The notes under the pieces are model-generated. The model was not told the origin of the DNA. It did no database searches and was given only the letters and a program-made list of their open reading frames with translations. The position numbers and the translations under genes were made by a program. Source: Rhodocyclaceae bacterium (GTDB taxonomy: Bacteria; Pseudomonadota; Gammaproteobacteria; Burkholderiales; Rhodocyclaceae). From it: a DNA stretch of 64,000 nucleotides. The stretch's first letter is position 1; each line of letters opens with the position of its first letter. Below are positions 36,565-45,435 of the stretch, one piece after another. Location of the stretch: NCBI GenBank assembly GCA_016791115.1, contig JAEUNL010000008.1, positions 1-64,000 on the forward strand, read 5' to 3'.

Positions 36565-37371
36565 ATGAACGACTCCAGAAACCAAGCGGTGCCACAGGAC
36601 GTCGAAGGCCTGCCCTTTCCCAAGGTGCGCAGCGTCGGCTTCGGTGCGCCCTTCCGCTGGCTGTCGCGCGGGCTCGACGACCTCAAGGCCTGCCCCGGAC
36701 CGAGCCTGTTCTACGGCGCATGCTTTGCCGGCATGGGCTACGTGCTGACCTTCGTCTTCAGCCACGCCTACGCCTACATGTCGGGCCTGATCTCGGGGTT
36801 CCTGCTGCTCGGCCCCTTCCTCGCGCTCGGGCTCTACGACCTGTCGCGCCGCCGCGAAGCCGGCGAGCCGCTGCAACTTGCACCGACCCTGACGGCCTGG
36901 CGCCGCAATGCCGGAAGCATCGGCATCTATTCGATGATCCTGATCATCGTCTTTCTCGTCTGGGCACGTGCCTCGATGGTCGTCTTCGCGCTCTTCTACA
37001 CCTCGGAAATGCCGAGCATCGCAGGATTCATGCAACAGGTGATCTCGCTCGAGAACATCGAGTTCCTGGTGGTGTACTTTTTCGTCGGGCTGCTGTTCGC
37101 GTCGATCGTGTTCGCCCTCAGCGTGGTCTCGATCCCGCTGATGCTCGACCGCGGGCAGGATGCCGTGACATCGATGATCGCCAGCAGCTTTGCGCTGATC
37201 CGCAACTTTCCGCAGGTTTCGCTGTGGGCGGCGTTGATCGTGGCGAGCGCGGCTATCGGATTCGCCACGCTGTTTCTCGGCCTGATCGTGCTGATGCCGA
37301 TCGCCGGCCACGCCACCTGGCACGCCTACCGCGACCTGATCGAGCCGCTGCCGCCCGACTGGAAGAACTGA
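36565..37371 (+). CDS. DUF2189 integral membrane protein
   Basis: 268 residues with six hydrophobic segments spread from about residue 50 to 255. The opening PFPKVRSVGFGAPFRWLSRGLDDLKACPGPSLFYG and the end MPIAGHATWHAYRDLIEP are typical of DUF2189. Function unknown. Its stop is directly next to the stop of the convergent hydrolase gene, with no room for a terminator. Confidence 0.87.
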   Translation: MNDSRNQAVPQDVEGLPFPKVRSVGFGAPFRWLSRGLDDLKACPGPSLFYGACFAGMGYVLTFVFSHAYAYMSGLISGFLLLGPFLALGLYDLSRRREAGEPLQLAPTLTAWRRNAGSIGIYSMILIIVFLVWARASMVVFALFYTSEMPSIAGFMQQVISLENIEFLVVYFFVGLLFASIVFALSVVSIPLMLDRGQDAVTSMIASSFALIRNFPQVSLWAALIVASAAIGFATLFLGLIVLMPIAGHATWHAYRDLIEPLPPDWKN

Positions 37372-38235
37372 TCAGGCGTCGAGCAGTTCCAGCAGCACCG
37401 GCTGGTGGTCCGATGCGTCGGTCTGCCGGTTCACGCGCACGTCCCGCACACGCGGCGCGAGATCGGCGCTGACGCACACGAAATCGCAGCAATAAGGGTG
37501 ATCCGGCCAGTCGGCGCCGTGCAGCCCGACCGTGTGAGCATGCGGCTCGCCCGGATGCGCAAGCGGCCACGCGTCGCGCCAGGCAGGTGTCGTGTCGTCG
37601 ATGGGCGCCTGCAGTCGCCCATGTTCCGCCGCCTCGGGCGGGTAATTGAAATCGCCGCACAGGATGGCGCTGTCCGGCCGCGGATAGACGGCGAACGGCG
37701 CATCGCTCGCGCTGCCCGATTTGTCGGCGCGCGGCCGGCGGGCATGCGCGCAGGCCTGGCGATGAAGGTCGCGCAGTGCCTCGACCTGCGCCGCACGCTG
37801 CAGCGCCGAGTAATACTCGAGATGCGTCGTCATCACCCGCAGCGGCCCGCCGCGCGACATCACCACCGCCTCCACGCATGTCCGCTGCATGCTCGGCACC
37901 GCCGGATCGGGCGGCCAGGGCAACGGATGGCGCCACACCTGCAGCACCGGCAGGCGCGACAGCACCAGGTTGCCGAAGCGCCGGCGCTCGCCCTGCGCAT
38001 CCGGCAGGTCGGTGCCGGCGCCGAACAGCGCCGCGTAACCGGGAAAAGCCAGCGACAGCAGCGCCACCTGGTCCTCGCCGCTCGACCCCGCCAGCTCGGC
38101 AAAATTGACCGCCACCTCCTGCAGGCAGACCACGTCGGCGTCGCCAGTCTCGCGCAGCACGCGCGCGATGCGCGCAAGATCGACTCGGCCGTCGCAGCCG
38201 CGGCCCCACTGAATGTTCCAGGTGATCAGTTGCAT
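37372..38235 (-). CDS. Endonuclease/exonuclease/phosphatase-fold hydrolase
   Basis: 287 residues, no signal peptide. EEP-fold active-site motifs are visible: LITWNIQWGRG, VCLQEVAVN (metal Glu), TTHLEYYS, AILCGDFNYPP (Asp/Asn) and TDASDHQPVLLEL (final His). This supports a metal-dependent phosphodiesterase; nuclease or lipid phosphatase cannot be told apart. MQLITWN is taken as start with GGGGGAG upstream. Confidence 0.88.
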   Translation of the reverse strand: MQLITWNIQWGRGCDGRVDLARIARVLRETGDADVVCLQEVAVNFAELAGSSGEDQVALLSLAFPGYAALFGAGTDLPDAQGERRRFGNLVLSRLPVLQVWRHPLPWPPDPAVPSMQRTCVEAVVMSRGGPLRVMTTHLEYYSALQRAAQVEALRDLHRQACAHARRPRADKSGSASDAPFAVYPRPDSAILCGDFNYPPEAAEHGRLQAPIDDTTPAWRDAWPLAHPGEPHAHTVGLHGADWPDHPYCCDFVCVSADLAPRVRDVRVNRQTDASDHQPVLLELLDA

Positions 38236-38264
38236 CGCCCGCTCCCCCTCGTGTTCCAACCGCC

Positions 38265-39089
38265 TCAGCCCTGCGGGTCGGGCACGAACTGTCCGGGGAA
38301 GGGATTCGGATGCGGACGCGGTGCCGAGTAGCGGGGCTCGCGCGGCACAATGCCGCGCGCCAGCAGGTTGCCGTATGAATCGTAATGGATGACGATGGTT
38401 TCCGCCGGAGTGCTGCTGGCGCGGCGGAATTCGGTGTAGCGCGTCGGATCGTGCTCGCGCGCGCCGTGGCCGGTGCCGAGGCGCGATTCCGGTTCCGCCG
38501 GCGCACGCGCGGATTCCGCGCGCGCCATGTCATTTGCCGCGCCGGCTGATTGTGCGGCAGACCCGGCCGAAGCAGGCGCCGATGCGGCCGGCGCCTCCTT
38601 CGCGCGCGCGCCGAGGCGACCGTCCTGACGCCATACCTGGGGCGCCACCACCTCGTGATACACCGCGACGCCGATCACGCCGACGTTGTCCGGCCGCCCG
38701 GTGCGCGCGGCATAGCTGTCGGACAGCCGCGTGAAGGTGAATTGCGCCACGTCGTCCAGGCTCTTGCGCCAGCCGCGGATGTCCGCCGAACCGCCCGCAT
38801 CGAGCACATAGCCCGACTGCCGGAACGCTGCGGTCTCGCCGCTCACCGCGTTCACGCCGTCGATCGACAGCACCGCGAGCAGCCTGCCGCCGCTGCGATT
38901 CACCAGCCGCACCGCGTAGGCCTCACCGGGGTTGCCGGCCACCCACAGCTTGCCCTGGTGATGCCAGGCCGGCAGCACGCGCCCGTCGGCACGCGAGACG
39001 ATCTCCACATCCAGCGCCGAGGCGTGTGCAGTTTGCAGCGCGGCAACGCCAAGAAGACAAAAAGCCATACCTTTGAGGAAGTTATTCAT
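38265..39089 (-). CDS. Exported protein of unknown function
   Basis: 274 residues with a signal peptide (FLKGMAFCLLGVAALQTAHA). The N-terminal domain (ALDVEIVSRADGRVLPAWHHQGKLWVAGNPGEAYAVRLVN ... IDGVNAVSGETA) is a conserved beta-rich domain seen in many proteobacterial unknowns. A disordered Ala/Ser/Pro stretch follows (about residues 170-215), then a short tail with ETIVIHYDSYGNLLARGIVP. It lies 29 bases upstream of the EEP hydrolase on the same strand and may be cotranscribed with it. Confidence 0.75.
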   Translation of the reverse strand: MNNFLKGMAFCLLGVAALQTAHASALDVEIVSRADGRVLPAWHHQGKLWVAGNPGEAYAVRLVNRSGGRLLAVLSIDGVNAVSGETAAFRQSGYVLDAGGSADIRGWRKSLDDVAQFTFTRLSDSYAARTGRPDNVGVIGVAVYHEVVAPQVWRQDGRLGARAKEAPAASAPASAGSAAQSAGAANDMARAESARAPAEPESRLGTGHGAREHDPTRYTEFRRASSTPAETIVIHYDSYGNLLARGIVPREPRYSAPRPHPNPFPGQFVPDPQG

Positions 39090-39247
39090 GGTTTTCTCCA
39101 CGAAATCGGGCAACATTGCGGCCATGCAAACGATCCCCGGGCACCAAAGGGGTTAAGAGGGCCGCCGGCAACCGCGTTCGCCGACGACCGCGGCCTGCAG
39201 CAAACAGCAACCGATAACCGGCGACCGCCCCAAGAAGCGGTCCCCCG

Positions 39248-40873
39248 ATGGACACCGAGAGAACGAGCCGGAACATGCCCGGCACTTACGCAATGCCGAT
39301 GCGTTTGCTGCGCCAATACCTGATGCCCGAGTCCGCGCAGTCTGACGGACCCGCGCTCACCCCCGACGAGCTGCAGAAGTGGGTGGCCGCCCTGCCTCAG
39401 GACAAGCCGCTCGAAGCCGCCCGCGCGCTGGCCGACGTGGCCGAGCGCATCCGCCTGCGCGAGCCCAGCGTGCGCAAGCGCATCCGGCTCTACGACCTGA
39501 TGCACGAAACCGCCGGCCAGGTGATGCAGGTGATCGAGGCCAAGCTCGGCCGCGCCAGCCTGCCGCTCTCCCCGCTGTCGGAAGCGCTGCTCGAACAGGG
39601 CAACCGGCTGCTGCGCGAATTCGGCGTCGGCTACACGTCCATCGCCATCGACGTATCGGGCAAGTGGGTTGGCCTCGGCTATGCGCGGCCGCTGCGCAAT
39701 GCCACCCTGCGCGGCATGCAATCGCACGCGCGCCGCCTCATGCTGTGCTATCGCGTTTATTCCGAGGGCTCGCGCACCGCGTGGGCCTCAATGCACCAGC
39801 TCTATCGCATCGCGCGCGACGGAGGCTTCGTCGCCGAGACGCTCGACGGGCGCGGCGTGCCGATCGAGCAGATCTACCGGCGCGCGCTGCTGATCGCCTT
39901 TGCCGATCCGGCGCGGCTCGCGCCCGGCGAACTCGACCGCGTGCGCTTCTACGTCGAGCGCTACGGCGATCTCGCCGCATTCGCGACGCCCGACAGCATC
40001 GCCCCCGGCAAGGCCGCCAAGGGCGGGCTGTTCCTGATCCGCCCCAGCGACACGGTTGCCGGGCGCTCGCTCGCCAAGTGGCACGTCACCGAACCGGCAC
40101 CGCACGACCTGATCCTCGACTGCAGCGCGCTCAACGCCAAGGTGGCGGAACACATCGTGGGCCTCGAATCGAACATCGTGCCGGCACAGCTCGGCCTGCC
40201 GATCGTGGCGCGCCAGCCGCAGTATCTGGCGATGCTCAAGTCGATGATGGGTGGCTGGGGCGCGCCGTCGATGCGCCGCTTCCATCGCGCGCGCTTCCAT
40301 CCGCGTGTCGATCTGGTGGCCGGGTTCGAGGGGTTGTGGACCTTCCTCAGCGGTCCGGCTTACCGGCGCCGCCAGCACGAACGCCACGACGTCGAGATCG
40401 CCGCCGACGAAACCTCGGAATGGGCAATCCTCAACGAAAGTCCCGGCGGCTTCGCGCTGCGCCTGGTGGCCGGCGGCAACATGAAAGTCGGTGTCGGCGA
40501 GGTGGTCGCCATCCGGCCGCACGAACGCGGCACGGTGCAGGCCTGCATGACGCGGCGCGCCCTCTCGGCGCGCGGCCGCAAGCTGGTGATGGGCCTCGAG
40601 GTGCTGGCATCTCGACCGGTGCCGGTGACGATCTCGGTCGCCGAATCGCAATCGCGCCAGCGCGGCGCGCGGCGCGACGTGCGCGCCATCCTGCTGCTCA
40701 AGGTGCCGCCGCACGACAACGCGCCGGCGCTGATCGCCGCGCCCGACACGGTGTGGCCGGGCATCGAATTCACCGTCACCAACCGCGGCCGCAGGACGCG
40801 CCTGCGCGTTTCACGCCGTCTCGAGAAAACCGCCACGGCGGAACTCTATCTGCTGGAACGCGGCAGCGACTGA
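39248..40873 (+). CDS. PilZ-domain protein (putative c-di-GMP receptor)
   Basis: About 541 residues, cytoplasmic, mostly a long helical N-terminal region of unknown type. Near residues 378-405 it has RRRQHERHDVEIAADE followed by NESPGGFALRL, matching the RxxxR and (D/N)xSxxG elements by which PilZ domains bind c-di-GMP. A second beta-rich part with QSRQRGARRDVRAILLLK follows. With the diguanylate cyclase and GGDEF-like regulator elsewhere in the window, this suggests active c-di-GMP signalling. Start uncertain: ATG at 39248, 39275 or 39290. Confidence 0.75.
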   Translation: MDTERTSRNMPGTYAMPMRLLRQYLMPESAQSDGPALTPDELQKWVAALPQDKPLEAARALADVAERIRLREPSVRKRIRLYDLMHETAGQVMQVIEAKLGRASLPLSPLSEALLEQGNRLLREFGVGYTSIAIDVSGKWVGLGYARPLRNATLRGMQSHARRLMLCYRVYSEGSRTAWASMHQLYRIARDGGFVAETLDGRGVPIEQIYRRALLIAFADPARLAPGELDRVRFYVERYGDLAAFATPDSIAPGKAAKGGLFLIRPSDTVAGRSLAKWHVTEPAPHDLILDCSALNAKVAEHIVGLESNIVPAQLGLPIVARQPQYLAMLKSMMGGWGAPSMRRFHRARFHPRVDLVAGFEGLWTFLSGPAYRRRQHERHDVEIAADETSEWAILNESPGGFALRLVAGGNMKVGVGEVVAIRPHERGTVQACMTRRALSARGRKLVMGLEVLASRPVPVTISVAESQSRQRGARRDVRAILLLKVPPHDNAPALIAAPDTVWPGIEFTVTNRGRRTRLRVSRRLEKTATAELYLLERGSD

Positions 40874-40879
40874 CCGGCG

Positions 40880-41000
40880 CCGCGCCAAGGCGCATGGATA
40901 GGCGATCTGCACGGCACACACCCTGGAAGGCGCGCCCGCATTGGCTCTGACGGCATGCCACCCTGCAGTCAAGACCCCATGCGGTCTTGCGGCCTATTGC
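40880..41000. repeat. Intergenic repeat, GCATGGAT family, copy 5
   Basis: Gap between convergent genes containing GCGCATGGATAGGCG, CCCTGGAAGGCGCGCC, GGCATGCCACCCTGCAG and CCCATGCGG in that order, the same elements as in the other copies. Confidence 0.55.
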
Positions 41001-41007
41001 CCGTGAC

Positions 41008-42129
41008 TCAGTTGCGCAGGTCGGACGGAATCCCGTAATCCGGATAGCGTTCGCGGAAGCGCGCCAGCGACGCGCGCCATTCGCTGTCGCGGCCCGCGCG
41101 GCGCAACGCGCGGATCTCATTGATCCAATCCTCCGGCGTGCGAAACGCTTGTTCGCGCGACGCCTGCGTCGGCGCAGCAGCTTTTTCCGACCGTTCGCCC
41201 TCGTCCACCCCGCTGGCGCGCGACTTCGCACGCAGGCCCGGCGCCGGCTCGGCCTGCGGCCTGGCAAGCGGCACCGCGGCGCCATCCGCCGCCGGCGCAC
41301 CGGATGGTGCGACGTGGCGCTCGACGGCCTCGCCGGCCCCGATGCCTGCCGGCGCGGGCGCTCGGCTCGCCGGAAACGCCTGCGGTGCCGGCGCCACAAC
41401 AGGCGCGGTGGGCGGGGCCGCAGCGCGGGCCGCGCCGGCCGGCGGCATTTCCGACGCCTGGTCTGCAACGCTGCCCTGCGCTGGCGGCGCTGCAGGTACA
41501 GCGTTCGTCGATCTTTCGGTCGAAGCCGCGGTCGACGCCGCCTTCGTCTCCACCTTCAGCCCTGCCGCCGACTCAACTGCCGGCCCCGGCGCGGCATCGC
41601 GCCTCATTGCGCCGGCCGCGGCGGCCCGGCCCGGTGCTGCCTCATCCGTGTCAGCGGCGGGTTCGCCGGGTGCGCGACGCTTGGCCAACGGTTCGGGCAC
41701 GGCCTCGGGGTGCGCCGATTCGCGCATCGGCTGCACGCGCTGTGCCGGCACCGCCGGCGTTGGCGCCGTGCCCGGCGCGGGTTGTGCCGGCTTCGCGGTC
41801 GACGCCGGGGCCGCGGCCGGTGCGGGTGCGTCGCGTTGCGCCGCCTCTTTCTCCTGCTCCTCGTGCACCATCAGCGTCAGCGTGGCGCTGACCACGACCA
41901 CGGCGGTCAGCGAAACCGGCACCACCAGCCGCCGCCACCACGGCAGCGCCGGCCGTGCCGCGCGGCGCGGTTCGCCCGCCGCGGCACGCGCGGCGGCGAG
42001 AATGCGCGCATCGAGCGCCGGCGGCGGCCCGCCGGCGGCGTCCGCGTGCTCGCGATAGGCACGCGCAAGCAGCGCGTCCTGCGGCAGGTCGTCCGCCGCT
42101 CCGCTTGCACTTCGATCGCGCGTGCTCAT
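41008..42129 (-). CDS. Transmembrane anti-sigma factor candidate
   Basis: 373 residues. A short N-terminal cytoplasmic part (ALLARAYREHADAAGGPPPALDARILAAAR) precedes one transmembrane segment (WWRRLVVPVSLTAVVVVSATLTLMV, about 63-87). A very long Ala/Pro-rich periplasmic stretch follows, and the end is a helical motif FRTPEDWINEIRALRRAGRDSEWRASLARFRERYPDYGIP. It lies 10 bases downstream of an ECF sigma factor gene on the same strand, the standard position for the cognate anti-sigma factor. The family itself is not one I can name. Confidence 0.7.
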   Translation of the reverse strand: MSTRDRSASGAADDLPQDALLARAYREHADAAGGPPPALDARILAAARAAAGEPRRAARPALPWWRRLVVPVSLTAVVVVSATLTLMVHEEQEKEAAQRDAPAPAAAPASTAKPAQPAPGTAPTPAVPAQRVQPMRESAHPEAVPEPLAKRRAPGEPAADTDEAAPGRAAAAGAMRRDAAPGPAVESAAGLKVETKAASTAASTERSTNAVPAAPPAQGSVADQASEMPPAGAARAAAPPTAPVVAPAPQAFPASRAPAPAGIGAGEAVERHVAPSGAPAADGAAVPLARPQAEPAPGLRAKSRASGVDEGERSEKAAAPTQASREQAFRTPEDWINEIRALRRAGRDSEWRASLARFRERYPDYGIPSDLRN

Positions 42130-42139
42130 GCCGCCATCC

Positions 42140-42715
42140 TCATCGCCAGTCTTTCAATCCTTCACGCAGCTTGGCCAGCGCGTAACGCATGCGGCTCTTG
42201 GCCGTCTCGCGGTTCACGCCGGTGACGCGGGCGATTTCCTCCAACGTCAGTTCGGTTTCCTGCGCCAGCAGGAAGGTTTCGCGCTGCGGCGCCGGCAGGG
42301 CCTGGATCTCGCGCGTCAGCGCCTCGCCGAGCCGGCGCCGCTCGACGTCGTTCTGCGGCTCGTCGATCGCGCTGCCCGCGACGTGATCGAGCGGGTCGTC
42401 CTCGTCCTCGCAATCACCCGCCGCAACCGTAGACGGCGTGCGCGCGCCGGCGCGCCAGTGGTCGACCAGCCGGTTGTGCGCGATGCGGTACAGCCAGGTG
42501 GTGAACTTCGCGCTGACTTCATAGTTGCCGCGCGCATTGATGACCTTGAGCCAGATGTCCTGATAGAGTTCCTCCGCCACGCCGGCCGAACCGCACTGTT
42601 GCGTCAGCCAGCGGTACAGCCGGCTGCGGTGACGCTGGTAGAGCCGTTCGAAAGCCTGCGCATCGCCATCGCGATAGGCCAGCATCAGGGCTTCGTCACT
42701 GCGCTCGACATCCAT
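42140..42715 (-). CDS. ECF-type RNA polymerase sigma factor
   Basis: 191 residues with only regions 2 and 4. Region 2: DAQAFERLYQRHRSRLYRWL ... AEELYQDIWLKVINARGNYEVSAKFTTWLYRIAHNRLVDHWR. Region 4: LPAPQRETFLLAQETELTLEEIARVTGVNRETAKSRMRYALAKLREGL. First gene of a two-gene unit with the membrane anti-sigma candidate. The target regulon and signal are unknown; the divergent dehydrogenase-like gene upstream is one candidate target. Confidence 0.92.
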   Translation of the reverse strand: MDVERSDEALMLAYRDGDAQAFERLYQRHRSRLYRWLTQQCGSAGVAEELYQDIWLKVINARGNYEVSAKFTTWLYRIAHNRLVDHWRAGARTPSTVAAGDCEDEDDPLDHVAGSAIDEPQNDVERRRLGEALTREIQALPAPQRETFLLAQETELTLEEIARVTGVNRETAKSRMRYALAKLREGLKDWR

Positions 42716-42866
42716 GACGCGCAAGTGTAGCCGAAGGCCCTGCAGGTGATTGAACGCTGCAATGCCGGCGAAGGGGTCAGACACGCTGGCCGGCTGCAGA
42801 CCCTCGCGCAACCATTTGGCACCGCCCGCGTCTATGTCGGACACCCAGGCCGAACGGAGATTCCCC

Positions 42867-43973
42867 ATGAACAACACGCTGATCGCCGCCCTGCTTGCCC
42901 TCGTGCTGTTGTGCGCCTGCTCGGCCACGCCGGCGCAGAACCCGCCGATCGAGCGCCTGAAATTGCCCCCCGGCTTCGCGCTCGAAGTTTGGGCGCGCGT
43001 GCCGGAGCCGCGTGCGATGACGCTGGGCGCCGATCGCACGCTGTTCGTCGGCTCGCGCGGTGCCGGCAAGGTGCACGCGATCAAGTTCGACGAAACGCTG
43101 CGCGCGGGCGCGGTCAGCACGGTCGCCGAAGGGCTCGACATGCCGGTCGGCGTCGCCTTCCGCGACAGCGCACTGTACGTCTCGTCGATCGGCCGCATTC
43201 TGCGCTACGACGGCATCGAGGCGAAGCTCGCCAGCCCGCCGCGCCCCGCCGTCGTCAGCGACCGGTTTCCGGGCGACAAGCACCACGGCTGGAAATTCAT
43301 CGCCTTCGGGCCGGACGGCAAGCTCTACGTGCCGGTCGGCGCACCCTGCAACATCTGCGACCGCGACGCCGACGGCTACGCCAACATCATGCGCATGAAC
43401 CCGGACGGCAGCCAGCTCGAGGTCTACGCGCGCGGCGTGCGCAACAGCGTCGGTTTCGACTGGCATCCGCAGACGAAGGCGCTCTGGTTCACCGACAACG
43501 GGCGCGACTGGATGGGCGACGACCAGCCCTCGTGCGAACTCAACCATGCGCCTAAGCCGGGGATGCATTTCGGCTACCCGTTCTGCCACGCCGGCACGAT
43601 TCCCGATCCCGAGTTCGGCAGCCGTCGCAAGTGCGGCGAGTTCACGCCGCCGGCGGCCAACCTCGGCCCGCACGTCGCGCCGCTGGGCATGCGCTTCTAC
43701 GCCGGCACCCAGTTCCCCGCCGACTACCGCGACCGCATCTTCATCGCGCTGCACGGCTCCTGGAATCGCGCGAAGAAGAGCGGCTACCAGGTTGTGACGG
43801 CACGCCTCGACGGCGATCGCGTCGTAGCCGTCGAACCCTTCATCACCGGCTGGCTGCAGGGCGAGTCGAACTGGGGTCGTCCCGCCGACGTGCTGGTGCT
43901 ACCTGACGGCTCGCTGCTGGTATCGGACGATCAGGCCAACGCGATCTACCGCGTGCGTTACGCACCCGGCTGA
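42867..43973 (+). CDS. Sorbosone dehydrogenase-like PQQ-type beta-propeller lipoprotein
   Basis: 368 residues. A lipoprotein signal (LIAALLALVLLCAC) is followed by a six-bladed propeller of the soluble glucose/sorbosone dehydrogenase group: PPGFALEVWARVPEPRAM, HHGWKFIAFGPDGKLYVPVG, CNICDRDADGYANIMRMNPDG, YARGVRNSVGFDWHPQT and WFTDNGRDWMGDDQP. Several Cys (CNIC, PSCEL, FCHAG, KCGEF) may form disulfides. Probably PQQ-dependent sugar or aldehyde oxidation in the periplasm; substrate unknown. CGGAGA precedes the start. Confidence 0.86.
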   Translation: MNNTLIAALLALVLLCACSATPAQNPPIERLKLPPGFALEVWARVPEPRAMTLGADRTLFVGSRGAGKVHAIKFDETLRAGAVSTVAEGLDMPVGVAFRDSALYVSSIGRILRYDGIEAKLASPPRPAVVSDRFPGDKHHGWKFIAFGPDGKLYVPVGAPCNICDRDADGYANIMRMNPDGSQLEVYARGVRNSVGFDWHPQTKALWFTDNGRDWMGDDQPSCELNHAPKPGMHFGYPFCHAGTIPDPEFGSRRKCGEFTPPAANLGPHVAPLGMRFYAGTQFPADYRDRIFIALHGSWNRAKKSGYQVVTARLDGDRVVAVEPFITGWLQGESNWGRPADVLVLPDGSLLVSDDQANAIYRVRYAPG

Positions 43974-43990
43974 GCGCTCTACAATCGCGC

Positions 43991-45022
43991 ATGGCTTCGC
44001 ATTCCGCATCCGGTTCGCCACACCACGGGCACGCCCATCACGACGGCGAAGGCCACGGCCACGCCGGTCACGCGCACCATGCTCATCATGCCCACGAGGG
44101 TCACGGCCATGCCCACGACCACCACCCTGCCGGCGCGCCGCGCCGCGCGCTCGGCCTGGCGCTGGCGATAACCCTCGGCTTCGCAGCGGTCGAGGCGGTC
44201 GCCGGCTGGATGGCCGGCTCGCTGGCGCTGCTGTCCGATGCCGGCCACATGGTCACCGACGCGCTCTCGCTCGGCGTGGCCCTGCTCGCTGCGGCGGTCG
44301 CGCTGCGCCCGCCTTCGGCGCGCCTGTCCTACGGCTACGCGCGGATCGAGGTGCTGGCCGCGCTATTCAATGCCGGCTTCATGTTCGCGGTGATCCTGAT
44401 GATCGGCTGGCAGGCAGCCGAGCGGCTGCGCGCGCCGCAGCCGGTCGATGGCGCCACGGTGATCTGGATCGGCGCGCTGGGGCTGGCGATCAACCTGCTG
44501 GTGGCGTGGATCCTGTCGCGCGACGGCGATGCTGCGCACAACCTGAATACCCGCGGCGCCCTGCTGCACGTGCTGGGCGACGCCCTCGGCTCCGTCGCCG
44601 CGCTGGCGTCGGGCTTGGTGATTCGCCAGACCGGCTGGACGCCGATCGACCCGATCCTGTCGTTCGGCATCTGCGCCCTGATCGCCGGCTCGACCTGGCG
44701 CCTCGCGCGCGAAGCCATCCACACCCTGATGGAAGGGGTGCCTGCGGGGCTGTCGACGCCCGCGATCGGCCGGCGCATGGCCGCGGTCGCCGGCGTCCTG
44801 GAAGTTCACGACCTGCACATCTGGTCGATGGATGCGCGCCGGCCGGCGCTGTCGGCCCATGTCCGCGTCGCCGACCTCGCCGACTGGCCGCGCCAGCTCG
44901 ATGAACTCCGGCGCCTGCTCGCGCGCGAATTCGCGATCGAACACGTGACCCTGCAGCCCGAAGCGCAGCAGCACGTCACGGTGCTGCTGCGCGACATCGC
45001 CGGGCGCCGCAGCCTGCACTGA
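43991..45022 (+). CDS. Cation diffusion facilitator (Zn/Co/Cd exporter)
   Basis: 343 residues, inner-membrane metal/H+ antiporter of the CzcD/ZitB type with six membrane segments. The metal site HxxxD pairs are in LLSDAGHMVTDALS (second segment) and LLHVLGDALGSVAA (fifth). The C-terminal cytoplasmic domain has VHDLHIWSMD. The first 45 residues are extraordinarily rich in His (nearly half), a cytosolic metal buffer or sensor. It starts 18 bases after the dehydrogenase stop and may be cotranscribed. Confidence 0.93.
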   Translation: MASHSASGSPHHGHAHHDGEGHGHAGHAHHAHHAHEGHGHAHDHHPAGAPRRALGLALAITLGFAAVEAVAGWMAGSLALLSDAGHMVTDALSLGVALLAAAVALRPPSARLSYGYARIEVLAALFNAGFMFAVILMIGWQAAERLRAPQPVDGATVIWIGALGLAINLLVAWILSRDGDAAHNLNTRGALLHVLGDALGSVAALASGLVIRQTGWTPIDPILSFGICALIAGSTWRLAREAIHTLMEGVPAGLSTPAIGRRMAAVAGVLEVHDLHIWSMDARRPALSAHVRVADLADWPRQLDELRRLLAREFAIEHVTLQPEAQQHVTVLLRDIAGRRSLH

Positions 45023-45036
45023 TCCGGCGCGCAGCG

Positions 45037-45179
45037 CTATCCACAGCCCGGCACGGCGCTGAGAAGCCCGTCTGGGCGCGGCCGGACGGCCATTCCGGCC
45101 GCATGTTTCCACCGCCACTCCCGGGCTTGTCCACAGCCCGCCCACCGATCCGATCCGTGTTTCCCCCAGGTTATCCACA
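45037..45179. promoter_or_regulatory. Cluster of DnaA-box-like sites upstream of nrdJ
   Basis: Same-orientation nonamers CTATCCACA (45037-45045), TTGTCCACA (45127-45135) and TTATCCACA (45171-45179, a perfect DnaA box) occur within 143 bases. A fourth, weaker GAATCCACA lies at 45277-45285. DnaA control of ribonucleotide reductase genes is known in other bacteria; here it is inferred from the boxes. Confidence 0.55.
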
Positions 45180-45248
45180 GGCGGGAAACGCACGATAAAT
45201 CAACCTGTTACGTTCAAGAATCGGAAAAACTCCTGTACTCTCAAATAC

Positions 45249-45296
45249 CTACTATATCTAGTGGTTTTATTTCGTTGAATCCACAAGTTATTTTTG
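45249..45296. promoter_or_regulatory. NrdR-box pair candidate upstream of nrdJ
   Basis: The first site (45249-45264) has the core CTATATCTAG, which fits the NrdR core CwAtATaTwG. The second, weaker site (45281-45296, CCACAAGTTATTTTTG) lies 32 bases further on, the three-helical-turn spacing typical of NrdR box pairs. Both lie about 140-190 bases before the nrdJ start in a markedly AT-rich stretch. Confidence 0.55.
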
Positions 45297-45435
45297 CAAC
45301 TTATTGTTTTTACTGTGAATAAAATTTACGCAGGAGACTTCCATCGCGGCGTTTCCGGGGGTATGCTTTGCACCTTCTTCTGGGCCGTTCTGGCCCGCCC
45401 CAAAAACAATTCGACCATCGAGGAGTCAACGGACT

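Noticed and set aside
45040-45180. Possible cobalamin riboswitch before the B12-dependent nrdJ (a GCCACT near 45111)
   Set aside because: The isolated hexamer lacks the other conserved B12-box elements, and no matching stem pattern was found; the nearby motifs fit DnaA boxes better.
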